Source: Argentina anserina (Eukaryota > Streptophyta > Magnoliopsida > Rosales > Rosaceae). Taken from it: a stretch of DNA of 64,000 bases. The notes beneath the pieces are model-generated. The model was not told the DNA's origin, did not search any database, and was given only the letters and a program-made list of their open reading frames with translations. Positions 36,201-48,032 of this stretch are shown in pieces (within the stretch, counting starts at the first letter, position 1; each line of letters opens with the position of its first letter). The DNA is taken from the NCBI RefSeq assembly GCF_933775445.1, contig NC_065872.1, positions 15,686,001-15,750,000 on the forward strand. The letters run 5' to 3'. Both the position numbers and the translations under genes were made by a program.

Positions 36201-37100
36201 TATATTTTATCCTCAAAGTGAATCATGATAAGCCAATCTAGGCTTCCATCTTATATTTCATTCTCTTTAGCGTATGAGAGTATTACTCCTAAACTTTGCT
36301 AAAGAATATGCTTGAATATTGAGCATAGTCAATGAAGGAGCATAGAGGGGGCTTATGCACTTGTTAACGCATAGATTACATCTCCATTATATTGGAGGAA
36401 TTATATTGATCCTTATAACATCTTTGCTAAAAAGAATAGCCTATATGAGTCACCGATTCATCATTCTGAATCATAGTAACGTGAAAGTATACAATTCATA
36501 CTACATCGACTCATTAGATGTGCTCCTCATAAAAACAATACATAAGAACTCTTTCAAAATGCGTTTCTAGGTGATAAATGTTGACACTAATATTGCCTTC
36601 AAGTAGCTTACCATCTCACCAAATTTAATCATGGTTCGTTGTTAATTCATCAACGCAGACAACAATTATCGCAAAACCAAATCTGAGGTTCAATTGCTCT
36701 CTTGATGCATAAAAACATGTGACTTGAATCATAACGCCATAAGAGATTTAAACTTGAGCATTAAATCACTCTTTGATTCTAAATGGATTAAAATCACTCT
36801 AGGTCATCACAGTCACAATAGATTAAAATATTAAATCCATTAATAGCTTTCTTGTAGCTATGCACTCAGTCTCTTTAACATATTCATAACCAAGAATGTA
36901 GAGACAAGTAGTCTTAGGTCAAGACATATAAACATCACAATATAAAGCTCGACAAATGCAATAAAGTAGTCCCTAATCTTTTGAGCGTGAGTTCAATTTG
37001 AACTTTTGTGAAAACAACACCATATTTCAAACCGGTGGAACATAGCAGAGTGCATTACATGGCGTGTAATACTACAAGTTATCACTAAAGTAAGGTGGAA

Positions 37101-37166
37101 ACATGCCATCACAAGATATAAATCAAGGCTTAAACATGCCATCACAAGATATAAATCAAAGCCGAG
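37101..37166 (+). repeat. 33-bp tandem duplication
   Basis: Two adjacent copies beginning ACATGCCATCACAAGATATA, identical over the first 28 bases. Confidence 0.9.
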
Positions 37167-38050
37167 AGCAAATACTCACCACTCGGAGTCTTTCGGCGTT
37201 TTTACAATGCTAGTTTGTAAAAAGTTGATCAAAATCAAATAGATGATGATCTAATCCGCCAAAGATTATGGATAACCGAAAACAGATGTATAAGAACAAC
37301 ATCAAAGATCATATAAGTGTGCATTGTGCCACACCAAGATCGTGTAAGCCTTACTAATGCCACAATTAAAGATGTGGTCTTATGTAGGTACTGCCATGTA
37401 GTATGTAATGCATTGCATCGCCTTAATCATATAGCTTTTGGTAATTAAACCATATATACATCAAAACATTCTCTATGGTCGTTTTCTTGAACAATTTCAG
37501 AGAGTTTGAGAGTAATGACAACAATTAGATTTAGATCTTGACCATGAAAAAGTAAAAATGTATCGACTAAGTAACATTAGTCACAAAAGCTTGAGAATAA
37601 ACAGATTTATAGTCATTCAAACTACTAACCGAAGCCTTTATGCTTTGTTCTTTTCTTTTAATAACCGTAATATATAATTACTTTTATAATCTGTTAAAGT
37701 GAGAATATATTCTCAAGTTCTTCCATATAATTAGTGTGTTGTTTCAAGAACTTCTCATATCTAGCTCATGTACATTTTGACCATAATGTTTCTGTCTTTT
37801 AATGAAATGATGTTTCACCAAAAGAAGTTAATCTGGACTAGGTGCATAAACACATCCAACATGAATAGGGCGACACAATTACTTACCGGTCAGACATCGC
37901 TATCAAAATCCAGGCGCATGTTGCGGTCAACGAGAGGGAAGATTTATTAGTATCAATATATGATACAACTTCCAAGTACTGAATTGTAGGTCAAATCCCA
38001 AAGTATAAAAATTCAATTCAATAAATCGTGACAAAGTACCGTCACAAATG

Positions 38051-38114
38051 ATATAAGTGACAATTTCCATCACAAACCGATGGTATAAGCGACAATTTGC
38101 ATCGCAAACCGATG
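38051..38114 (+). repeat. 32-bp tandem duplication
   Basis: ATATAAGTGACAATTTCCAT and GTATAAGCGACAATTTGCAT units, each closing with CAAACCGATG. Confidence 0.85.
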
Positions 38115-38639
38115 TTTGTCCCATTTTTTTCGAACTAGTAGCTACACACACGGCTACAGATGCTAACATCGACACTCCCAACCGCTCATAAAACTCGGTA
38201 CTAGGGGAATCATATTCCTGTATACCACCTGAGAAGCGAAAGAATCAGGTTGAAAATCCCCGATGAAAGACAAAATTCAGATGAATTTAGATTGCATGAA
38301 AGCAGAAACGTTAATTAAAACATACTTGTTTGTTTGTCAAATAAACAACATTATAGTTGTACATGCTTATTTCCACAGTCAGCTTGAATCCATAAATGTG
38401 TCGCGAAATCGCTCTCCTCATTCGATTTCGTATCGTCATGTGATAAATTTCACTAAAATGAAAACACATGGTTAATTTAAATTCATCACAAATAATAATA
38501 GTAAAATTAAAATAAAATTACTGAGGGTAAAACCCACTTTTTACCTGGGGCAAATTTACCATGTCCCTTTTTACCAATTTACATGAGAGGTAAATTCTCT
38601 CAAACTGGGTCGGGTAGGACCCAAAGATCCGGGTAAAAG

Positions 38640-39035
38640 ATGTTGGGGCATTGCAGCACTGAGGAGCCTCAACCGCCAGGGGGGCACTGCTTCAAGGAAA
38701 CTAGGCGTTGTCACACATGCGGATTCAGATTTAGGTTGAGCAAGGGCTGCGACGATGGGTTTTGGCAGCGCGTAAAGCTAGGTTGCAAAGGAGGGCGACG
38801 TCAACTAGAGGATTCAGATCGAGCTAGGTGCAGGGTTGCGTCAAGGATTTGTCGACGGGATGACAAGTCGTGCGGCGACACTGGGTCATTGAAGTCCGGG
38901 TTAGGTCTGGGGAGACCTGGCGCGACGACATTGTCGCTAAGCTACACAGACGGTTGTGATCTGGGATCAAAGATCCAATTAAGGCAGATTGGAGAAGATA
39001 TGGGGGTGCCTAGAGCAATTTTCTGGGTGCCCTAG
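38640..39035 (+). other. GC-rich open frame near the 5' end of element C
   Basis: An open 131-residue stretch rich in Gly, Arg and Cys, on the strand opposite the element. It is unlike any family I know. The composition suggests leader DNA, perhaps acquired, rather than a gene. Confidence 0.25.
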
Positions 39036-39224
39036 GTCAAACCGATTGTTTTCGTCCTCTTTTGCAAATTTTTCAGCGTAAGGAATTTTTTTCAGATATT
39101 TTCTGATTTTTCATCTTCTTCTGTTGAATTTTTCATGGTAGAAGGAATTTTTTCTTCTTCAAAATTTAGGGTTCTAGACCTAGGAACTTAGGATTAAAAC
39201 TACGTGATGATAACATGTTATAGA

Positions 39225-39411
39225 AGAATGGAATACACATCAGAATATGGAGAAATATCATTTTTATTCATTGATAAGGATGTCTTTATATATGCATTAC
39301 ATCAAGTATCCCGTAAAATCAAAGATTATATATTCTTTCTTATCAAGACTAACCTATACTAATTAAGAAAATATATACCGGATTATTACGAAGAGTAATT
39401 CTCCTACAACA
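39225..39411 (-). repeat. 5' LTR of element C
   Basis: Homologous partner of 33073-33259, clearly diverged from it, ending CTCCTACAACA. Confidence 0.85.
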
Positions 39412-40986
39412 AATTTGTCACAGACTTGAAGAGGGAGCTCAAAGGTATTAGGGCAATCTTCTTGTGTAAGTGGCTGTCTATTAGAAGATCAATGATTCAT
39501 TGTCCAGATTCATATTCAAATATATGTATTTAAAATACTAACCTTAAATCAATATCATTCATTATTAATTACATTTTTCCGAGATAGAAATGGTTAGCAA
39601 CTGCTTGTACATGTGGTCCGATATGAAGCTAAAAGAGAATATCATATTTGTTTTCTTATGGTGTTCGTTTTGGATAGGAATATGATCAATGAAAATTTGT
39701 AACAATATTTCTTAATATATGATTTGAATAAATAAATAAATATATACATAACAATATAATTACATGATATTACGTTTTTAACAAATAGACGAGGCACTCA
39801 TTACCAATGATCATAACCAAGTTGTAATAACTTAATAAATTTTTTTTGAATCGAATGCCAACTAAATTGTATTTCAGTAAGTAGAACCAAGATAACACGC
39901 CCGAAAGCTGACAATAAGAGCTATCTCTTTTGACTAAACAACCTAGCTATCCCTAATAACACTAGCTAACAACTAGCAACTCTTAGGTAAAACTAGCTAA
40001 CAAAGCCAAGATTCACCCATATTTTCATAGTCAAAAAGTATAAAACTGACATAATACAATTGATGTAGAAGATAGGATAAATGTTTCACAACCACATCAT
40101 TGTAAGATTGCGTCGTGATTCAAGCTTAAAATAAATTGACAGAGGGAGTGCTCTTCCCTTCTGCCTTCTTCTCAACATGATCAATAGCATCTGAGATTTC
40201 CTCCATCAGCCTTCCATCCCTAGGAATTTGGGTCCAAGCCCAATAGAGGCCAAGAGCATTCAGCGCCAACCACAACATCAACAGTCTTCCTTTGACTCCC
40301 CGCCGTTATGGGACAAAACATAGCCTCTGCAGCACCAAATCGGGCCGTTCTAGATCTTGCCGCTACCGCTAACAACCACCAAGGGAGCAACCGCTCGTAG
40401 ATCTCCACAATTCGGCCACAAGATCCCATCATTACTACCGACACTAGATCCCAGCACGATCGACACTACCAACTGTTGTAAACCACACCAATTGGCAGCG
40501 CCACACTGCCACCAACAATCTAACTTACAAACATTACAAATTAAGAACGCCATCCTTAGGACAAGAGCAGGAAACCGATAACCAAGCAATGTCGTCGATT
40601 CAAATCGATCCCAATTCATACTGCAGCGGTCAGCCTCCCATACGGCACTAAGAATACCAAACTGAACCGGCATCATCTCCCTATGAGAGGCACCTTCATT
40701 GATAGGGTGAAAAGTGAGGTTCTTCCCCCATCTCAAGTCTCCCACAAAACCACCAAAGAATTCGTTAATAAACACCAGATCTGAGCCTGGATCAAGAAAC
40801 TCGTTGTTGTCAAATACACCAAAGTCGAGAGCAATGTAAGAGAGGATGAGCAGCGCACAACATGCTATTTTCTCCAAGGAATGGAGCAGATTTGGTCGGT
40901 CTCTGAACCCTAGCCGACGGCTAGAGGGAGAGAGCGATAGAGATAACATTTTTTTTGGACGATTAAATGAAGGTTTATGTGTGTGT
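39412..40986. other. Unassigned stretch
   Basis: 39412-40140 is AT-rich with nothing recognisable. 40160-40950 is more GC-rich, with a 199-residue minus-strand frame (40949-40350) that starts after a TCTCTCTCC-like run. I see no domain, and the frame may be chance or a gene fragment. Confidence 0.35.
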
Positions 40987-41255
40987 ATAACTTAATAAAA
41001 ATTTTAAAATAATTCAATATTAATCATATGAAACACTATTTTATATTAAAATCAACTTGGAATTATATTATATGTCTAAATTGGTCATATCACTCATATA
41101 ACAAATTAATAATATAAGTCAATTTGAGTTTATCAAACGCTTTGTCACTGCTTCTGTTACTAACATCTACTTATAAAAACGAGTTTACTAAACACTTAAT
41201 TACTTTGTTTATCAACTACTTATTCTATAAAAAAAACAAACATAAATCAGCTTTT
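40987..41255. repeat. PIF/Harbinger-like terminus upstream of the DnaJ gene
   Basis: About 270 bp that, reversed, match the terminal region of the Harbinger element at 61390-61660. Shared strings include TGTCTAAATTGGTCAT and GTTTGAGTTTA, then the ACTTAT..AAAC segments. The transposon body would lie to the left, where no transposase is found, so this is a MITE or a truncated end. Confidence 0.65.
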
Positions 41256-42195
41256 TTTAAAAGCTCAGCAGCCGCTCAGCTGCAACAGACACAGCCGACA
41301 GCTCGCGACTTGTTTCTCTTCTTCTGCTTCTGCTTCAAGCTCCGGTCCGGCACACAAACCCAACCAAGGTATCTTGTTTCTCCGTCATTCTTTTCCTTCA
41401 GTTGCCCTAATTCCTCTCTCCGCGCCACAATCTCTTAGTAGATCGGCCGCCAAAGAAGGCCCGTATGAATTCAACTCCAATGCTTTTAGGCTTGTCGATT
41501 ATTATGTGCTAATTGAAATTTTGGGTCTTTTGATTTGCATATTGTTCAGCTCAATACAGTAGCCTATCATTGGGCCTCAGCTCCGATCTCCCCAGGTTCG
41601 TATCAATCTCCATTTCCCTTAGTTCCAAGGCTACGAGCGCCAGTACAGCGAGCTCACCAACAAGTGCACGATAGCTGCTGGGCTTCATGGAGGTTAGTCT
41701 AGTTCTGTCTCTCTCTTTTTAAGGTTTGATTTGTACGCATCAATTTTCAGTCGATCTAGGCATTAGGTTGTGTCAAATCATAGCAAAAATCTGTATTGTA
41801 TATGCCTTAATTTTATGACAAGGTTGTGTCTTTAATCATGCTAAATGGTATTGCCTTGGGTTCAGTCTTGTTCCAAAGTACTGATCCGTCATCACTGCTT
41901 TGTTTGGTTTCATTTTCTGGGTTCTAACCATAATAACAACCAAGGTCTTTCATTGCAATTAGCAGAATTGTTATTGATTAAAGCAGATCCATTTTTGGGT
42001 TTCAGTTTTACTTTGAGTAGTTGTGTCTTTTGTCTTTTAGATTTGTTTTGACTGTATTCATCTTCTCAATTTTGTGTTATATATTTATGTTTGTCATAGC
42101 AATTACTGACTTTATATATTAACTTTTTAATGGAATAGAGGTTTGATGAATTGGTAGACAGCCAAAGTTGAAATTGGAGTAGAGAATCTAGGAAT
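41256..42195 (+). promoter_or_regulatory. Probable 5'UTR and leader introns of the DnaJ gene
   Basis: Noncoding but transcript-like: a CT-rich leader near 41310-41360, candidate donors AAG-GTATCT near 41370 and AG-GTTAGT near 41692, and a candidate acceptor GGAATAG near 42139 before the last leader exon. Leader introns are common in this family. Transcript data would be needed to fix them. Confidence 0.45.
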
Positions 42196-44625
42196 ATGGA
42201 GTGCAATAGAGATGAGGCCATCAGGGCAAAAGAGATTGCAGAGAAGAAGTTTGCGGCAAGAGATGTAATGGGAGCCAAGAAATTTGCTTTGAAGGCTCAG
42301 AATTTGTATCCGGGACTGGAAAATTTACCCCAAATGTTGGCAACTCTTGATGTACATGTTGCTGCAGAGAATAGAATTGATGGGGAGGTAGATTGGTATG
42401 GGATACTTGGCTTGGAGCCAAGAGCAGATGATGAGACGGTGAGGAGACAATATAGGAAGCTAGCTCTTATGCTTCACCCCGATAAGAACAAGTCTATCGG
42501 AGCTGATGGAGCGTTTAAGCTACTTTCCCAGGCGTGGAGTTTATTGTCTGACAAAGCTAAGAGGGGAGCTTATGACCAGAAGAGGAAGGCTTCCACTTCA
42601 CAGACCCCTCCTGGAGGCAATGGCTTTTACAATTTCACGAAAAGTTCAACATCCGGTCCCAAGCCTCCAAAGAGTAATTCAAAGGCGGCTCGTTCTTCAG
42701 CGACTGGTTCAAATGCTAAATCAAAAACCAGTACCTTTTGGACCGTTTGTCACAAGTGCAGGATGCAGTATGAGTACATGAGAGTTTATCTTAACCATAA
42801 CCTTCTCTGCCCGAATTGCCATGAAGCATTTTTTGCTGTGGAAATAGCTCCGCCACCTACAGGTTCCTCCAAGTCATCCACCTCATGGAATCCATCACAT
42901 CAGCGACAGAATTCAAATCATGACAAGAGCTCGTGTAATACAGGAAGAAGTAGAGATATAGGAGGATTCACCGAGTCATATCACCAAAGCAACTTCCAGT
43001 GGGGTCCGTTCTCCAAGTCATCTGGTGCTTCTTCAGCTGCCCAAGCTGCAAGCGTGGTTCAACAGGCATACGAGAAAGCAAAGAGAGAGCGTGAGGACGC
43101 ACAAGCAACAACAAAAAGAGAGGAGGCCTTACGGAGGAAGCAACAAGCCTCCTTCAAGAAAGTGAGTGGTGCTTCATCTAATGCAGCAAAGAGAAGAAGA
43201 GGAATATATGATGTTGGAGACAGCTTCAAGCCTCCAAGGGACGTTGCAAATCAAATGGGTGGGGTAGCTGGAGCTGCTAACTTTTCTGGACCTAGGCAGC
43301 TTAATTTTGAGACAGGTAGGGTCAACGGAACCACTAAGTTCAGTATAACAAGGGAGTTGTCTGTGCTTGAAGCTCAGAATATACTAGTGCACAAGGCTAG
43401 GAAGGAAATTCGCAGGAAACTGAATCAGCAGAAATCTGAAACTGCAGTCAAACAGGTGGGAAATGAGAGTGAGATGGAGAAATCGTTGAAAAACGTTGAT
43501 GCAAAGTGTGATCAGAACAAGTCTTGTGAGCCACTGGATAGAAAGAATGGAGCTAATGAAAGGAAACATTCCGGCACTTCTAGTGACGTGGCAGATGCAG
43601 AAACCTTGCAGTCAATGACGATAAGTGTTCCAGATTCAGATTTTCATGATTTTGACAGGGATAGAACTGAAGAGTCTTTTGGAGAAAATCAGGTCTGGGC
43701 TGCATATGACGACGATGATGGGATGCCTCGATTTTATGCCATAATTCATAGTGTGATATCTTCAAACCCATTCAAAATGCGGATCAGTTGGCTTAACTCC
43801 AAAACAAATAGTGAATTGGGCCCTTTAAACTGGGTTGCTTCCGGTTTCACAAAAACATGTGGAGAGTTCAGAGTTGGCAAGTATGAGATCAATAAATCAC
43901 TCAATTCTTTTTCGCACAAAGTTCGGTGGACAAAAGGTGGAAGGGGGACTATCTGTATATATCCCAAGAAAGGCGATGTTTGGGCTCTCTATAGGAATTG
44001 GTCCCCTGACTGGAATGAATTGACAGCTGACGAAGTAATTCACAAGTATGATATGGTAGAAGTGGTTGAAGACTATAATGAAGAACTAGGTGTAACGGTA
44101 ACTCCTCTGGTGAAGGTGGCCGGTTTCAAGTCTCTGTTTCACAGGCATTTGGATCCTAGAGAGGTTAGGAGAATTCCTAGAGAAGAGATGTTCCGATTCT
44201 CTCATCATGTTCCTTCATATTTACATACAGGTCTAGAAGCAGCAAATGCCCCAAAGGGTTGTCGAGAGCTTGATCCAGCAGCTACACCGTTGGAACTTCT
44301 TCAAGTAATAACTGATGCGAAAGATGAAGAGAATATAGAGACAGATAAGAAACCTAAGGAAACTTATGTAATAGTTGTTGATGTTGAAAATACTGATGTG
44401 AAAGATGAAGAGATTATGGAGACGGATGAGAAATCTAAGGCAGTTGATGTGATAGATGTTGATGTTGAAAATACTTATGGTATAGAGGATATAGCAGGGA
44501 ATCCTAGAACTCTCGGGGAAGAAGAGAAAGGGAGTTCAGTCACTCCAGTAATAGAAATTGAAGAGAGCCAAGAGACAAAGCAAGATGAAAGAATGGAGCA
44601 GGCTTCGGAAGTCCAAGTTGGTTGA
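42196..44625 (+). CDS. DnaJ (Hsp40) protein with C-terminal DUF3444, 809 aa
   Basis: A single open exon from the ATG at 42196 to TGA. Residues 1-60 form a helical N-terminal region. The J domain spans about 66-128 with the HPD tripeptide at 94-96, the loop that stimulates Hsp70 ATPase. A CX2C...CX2C zinc-ribbon-like segment is at C185, C188, C205 and C208. A basic, Ala/Ser/Lys-rich and partly coiled middle follows, including KRRRG near 335. DUF3444, starting at the QVWAAYDDDDGMPRFYA block, covers about 497-694, and an acidic tail ends the protein. This is the full architecture of the plant J-protein/DUF3444 family and normal length. As a J protein it should act with Hsp70; the basic middle suggests nuclear location, and DUF3444 function is not established. 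Residues 707-760 contain an in-frame 27-residue duplication. No disabling mutation is seen, so it is likely functional. Confidence 0.95.
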   Translation: MECNRDEAIRAKEIAEKKFAARDVMGAKKFALKAQNLYPGLENLPQMLATLDVHVAAENRIDGEVDWYGILGLEPRADDETVRRQYRKLALMLHPDKNKSIGADGAFKLLSQAWSLLSDKAKRGAYDQKRKASTSQTPPGGNGFYNFTKSSTSGPKPPKSNSKAARSSATGSNAKSKTSTFWTVCHKCRMQYEYMRVYLNHNLLCPNCHEAFFAVEIAPPPTGSSKSSTSWNPSHQRQNSNHDKSSCNTGRSRDIGGFTESYHQSNFQWGPFSKSSGASSAAQAASVVQQAYEKAKREREDAQATTKREEALRRKQQASFKKVSGASSNAAKRRRGIYDVGDSFKPPRDVANQMGGVAGAANFSGPRQLNFETGRVNGTTKFSITRELSVLEAQNILVHKARKEIRRKLNQQKSETAVKQVGNESEMEKSLKNVDAKCDQNKSCEPLDRKNGANERKHSGTSSDVADAETLQSMTISVPDSDFHDFDRDRTEESFGENQVWAAYDDDDGMPRFYAIIHSVISSNPFKMRISWLNSKTNSELGPLNWVASGFTKTCGEFRVGKYEINKSLNSFSHKVRWTKGGRGTICIYPKKGDVWALYRNWSPDWNELTADEVIHKYDMVEVVEDYNEELGVTVTPLVKVAGFKSLFHRHLDPREVRRIPREEMFRFSHHVPSYLHTGLEAANAPKGCRELDPAATPLELLQVITDAKDEENIETDKKPKETYVIVVDVENTDVKDEEIMETDEKSKAVDVIDVDVENTYGIEDIAGNPRTLGEEEKGSSVTPVIEIEESQETKQDERMEQASEVQVG
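44314..44475 (+). repeat. 81-bp in-frame tandem duplication in the DnaJ gene
   Basis: 44314-44394 and 44395-44475 align without gaps (GATG(C/T)GAAAGATGAAGAG start, GATGTTGAAAATACT end), duplicating 27 acidic residues of the tail. Confidence 0.9.
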
Positions 44626-46190
44626 ATTTGGTGTACATGATTCAATATGGACAGATTCTTCTTACTTGGTTTAAAATTGGAGAAGCAGAGAAAAGGACTG
44701 AAGGTCTCTTTTCTGCAGGTCACAACTCCAATTGGGGCTACATTCAAGGATTTCAGAGGTGCAAGCTACACCTTATTGCAGTCCAAGAGTTCCATTTATG
44801 TAGCTTAGCCCCATAGTTTTCTTGCTTCTTTGTATCCGGATGCTGTGAATTTGCATTAAATTCTATAAGATTACATACTTAATTGTAAAACAGTACTGTT
44901 ATTTATTTATTTACTATATACCATTTGTTGAGTACTGTATGTTTCAATTTAGCTAAGTTCCGCACGAAATTTGATTTGTTGGGTGCTGTTAAATAATCCA
45001 TTGCATGTGATGGATTTGTGAATTTTAATTCTGTTTCTTCTCTTCTGCTAATAATCTTCTCTGATTTTCTGCTTTCTTTTTTGGTTGACAGTTCTGTGAT
45101 TGGTGAGCTATGGTTACCCTAGTTCAAGCGTCATGTTGTCGAAATGAACTTACAAGTAAGTGAAAAGTGCACATCTTTTACTGTTTTTGGTGTTGTTTGG
45201 GAATTGAGTTTCTACAATTGAAGTCAGACGCTCAATTTTCTTTATATATTGATTGACTACATGATGGGCCTCAGGAGTTTGGACATTCTTCTCACGTGTT
45301 TTGGGTGTTCTTTCTGAATCTGTCCCATTTACTCATTTTACTGTATATTTTGTCAGTTACCAGTCACTTGTACTTCGGCATTGTGTGTCTAGGCGTATGA
45401 TATGATAAATCTGATTTACTGTATAATTGATGCAATACCAGTCACTTGTACTTTCAGCATTGTGTATCTAGGCCTATAATATGATAATTGAGGTTCTTCT
45501 AGCAGTGAGATATATAAATTCTTCAATACTTGGGAGGTAGGTGACAAGTTATATTAAGATTGAGTGCTTTTTCAAGTTCAGGATCAAATCTGAACAAGTT
45601 TAATTTTTGTTGTTTATGTTACATGATGATAGTATCTAGGCCTCTTATATGATAATTGAGGTTCTTCTAGAAGTGAGATATATAAATTCATCAAAAGTTG
45701 GGAGATAGGTGAGAAGATTCCTTTTCAAGTTCAGGATACAATCTCGACAAGTGTAATTCTTGTTGTTTCTGTTACATGATGATAATTGTGAAACAAAACT
45801 GTTTTCATTTTGTATCCTTCTCTTTCATCTGAGAAGCTCTGGCTCAAGTTACAGCAGATAACATATATTGTCTGAGTAGCTTAAGTGCTTAAATCTAATA
45901 TGATGTCAGAGAATATTTTGAAGGTTGCCTGGCTATATAAAATTTTGTTTTTTTTGTTTTTTTTGTTTTTTTGCCTTGGTTAAAGGTTTGGTTTACTTAG
46001 AATAATGCCTGTTAGTTTTTTAATTTCTTGCTCTCCATTCTATTTTTAGAATCTGCAATCTTCTCATATGTTTGGTTGTTATGTATATGGACTTTCTATA
46101 AATGTTCAGTCCACTATTTACTTCCTTTTGTAGCTTAACAATTATATAGCGGTCTATTTGGTGTTCATGCTATGTTTCTTATATTTGCAG
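44626..46190 (+). other. 3' flank of the DnaJ gene, with repeats
   Basis: 3'UTR-like AT-rich sequence first, then no coding sequence until the CHR24-like exons. It includes a 165-bp direct duplication. Confidence 0.5.
45468..45790 (+). repeat. About 165-bp direct duplication
   Basis: Two diverged copies (about 45468-45633 and 45634-45790) share TATGATAATTGAGGTTCTTC, GTGAGATATATAAATTC and TTTTTCAAGTTCAGGAT-like strings. A partial third copy precedes at about 45360-45420. Confidence 0.8.
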
Positions 46191-48032
46191 TACTGATAGT
46201 CAGAGTGTGGATCGTGCATATCGGATTGGGCAGAATAAGGATATCATTGTATATAGATTAATGACTTGCGCAACTGTTGAAGAAAAGATTTACAGAAAAC
46301 AGGTGAAGGATTGCTCTATCCCTGTACATATATTCAGTGGGTATATATAGTATTTATTTGTTCTTAAAATATCAACTTTGAGGCCTGGGATCTCTGCAAG
46401 TTTGAAATTTACACCTTACATCCGATCACTTAAATGCCTTCTGTCTTGAATCGACTAACAATTTTGCCCTTCTGTTTTGCTCTGCTATCTTCGCTGGTTG
46501 TTTTCCTGTTTCAGTTTATATCTTTACTCAATAGGTTGTGAGGTTGCATTCTGCATCTTATTTAGAAGATTATGTTTATTGGATTAACTCATCAATTTAA
46601 AATGTTAGATTTTCAAAGGAGGATTGTTTAGAACTGCAACTGAGGAGAAAGAGCAGATTCGGTACTTTAGTCAACAGGTAAATGCTTAAAAAGATGTAAT
46701 TGGTTCTATTGCTTGTGTAGATCCTTGCCAGTGGACAAAGACCGAGTTGCTTAATTTTTTTTTTCCAGGATCTTCGTGAACTTGTCAGTCTCCCACAACA
46801 AGGTTTTGATGTTTCCCTTACTCAAAAGCAGTTAAATGAGGAGTATGATCAACAGCACACAATGTATGAAATCAATAGCTGCATACATTATATAATCTGT
46901 AAAAATCGCATGTTTATGTTAAAAAGCCTCTCATATATATGTCCTACTGTGCATTTATTAGATTACCTTGTGTTCTGTTACTGAATTTTTAGGCAAATAA
47001 ACAATATTATCTGTAAAGAGAAACCTTAGCCGAAAGGTTCTATAACTGATAACTGGTATACAAAACTATACTCGCCTTCAAAATAGCAAAGAACTAAGGC
47101 ACTTTGCAAAAAACTATTTTCTTATACTTGTGGATGTGGGTATGGTTTATTATTACGTATTCATATTGAAAATCAATTCTCGTGGTTTGCACTCAACTCA
47201 TTCTGTTTTTGATATTTTGTTACTCTACTATTTACTTCAGGGAAGAGTCTTTATAATCTCATATAGAGTTCTTGGTGTCAGTCACCACAGTTTACTGTTC
47301 TCCAAGACAGCACCACCTCTGCCAGAGGTAGACGCAGAACAGGAGGAAGTTGAAAGGTAAAAATTTATTTATAATATTGCTTTTCAGTATATTATATTGG
47401 TATCCAGTCCTTTATCTAGTTGCCTCTATTTTCTGGGTGCAGTATTAAACGAACTTTACATGCAGGAACCTCAACTTCTAGTTCGGCACTTGAACGTAAT
47501 GTAAATGGGTAAGAGCTCTATGAATCATGGTATTTCTCAAATTTGTCAACTGCAATAATGGTATATATTTTACCACATGGCATTTCATTCGGTTTGCACT
47601 ACTGGCAGGGCCCAATATGCTTTCAAGCCCAAAGGATGTGATCTTAAACAAGAGGGTTTCTTCTTCACCAGTTGATTCAGGAAAAATGACAAAATCAGAG
47701 ATCAAAGAGAAAATCAGTACGCTGTCGCAAATGCTTGCAAAGAAGGTATTGTGAACACATCATCTCTGATTTCCATTTAAGAAGAATGGGTGATTATATT
47801 AGTTCACTAGCTCAGTCATCATGTTAGTAATTGCTCAATTATGTTCTTTCTGTAATTATTGATCCACGATTGTTATTTAATTACCTTGTAGGCTTTAGTT
47901 TCAACATTACCTGATAAGGGACAAAAACTAGAGAGACACCTTTCTGAATTGAATGTTGAGCTTCGTAGATTTGAGAGTGATGTTATCGACTTGGATGATG
48001 TAACTGAGGTGCTTAAAGGAGTGGCGATATAA
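46191..48032 (+). pseudogene. 3' exons of a CHR24-like SNF2 remodeller gene
   Basis: Seven exon-like blocks with GT..AG edges: 46191-46302, 46609-46677, 46769-46864, 47241-47356, about 47466-47509, 47609-47745 and 47892-48032. They encode helicase motif VI (SVDRAYRIGQ), YRLMTCATVEEKIYRKQ, FKGGLFRTATEEKEQIRYF and DLRELVSLPQQGFDVS. Then come GVSHHSLLFSKTAP, AQYAFKPKDVILNKR and an acidic end with a stop at 48030-48032. The order and wording follow Arabidopsis CHR24. The 47241 exon has a TAA after SL and a deletion/frameshift before GVSHH. Motifs I-V lie nowhere upstream. This is a truncated gene, although the splice sites are well kept. Confidence 0.85.

Larger units (their letters stand above)
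33073..39411 (-). mobile_element. LTR retrotransposon C with apparently noncoding interior (6.3 kb)
   Basis: Two 187-bp LTRs (33073-33259, 39225-39411) share clear homology throughout. On the minus strand the left copy starts TGTTGTAGGA after the purine-rich CAAGGGAAG, which fixes the orientation. CATGTTATCA next to the right LTR is a decayed primer-site candidate. The sequence at 33260-33390 resembles the region after RNase H in some copia elements. Six kb of interior shows no recognisable gag or pol on either strand. It is either very old or a large non-autonomous (LARD-like) derivative. Confidence 0.7.

Noticed and set aside
37101..38114. Short direct repeats considered as a CRISPR-like array
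   Set aside because: They are simple two-copy tandem duplications without spacers, in a plant genome.
40350..40949. 199-residue minus-strand frame
   Set aside because: No domain, signal or neighbour support. The first residues are Ser/Leu repeats from a CT-rich run. Kept only as a note in the unassigned stretch.
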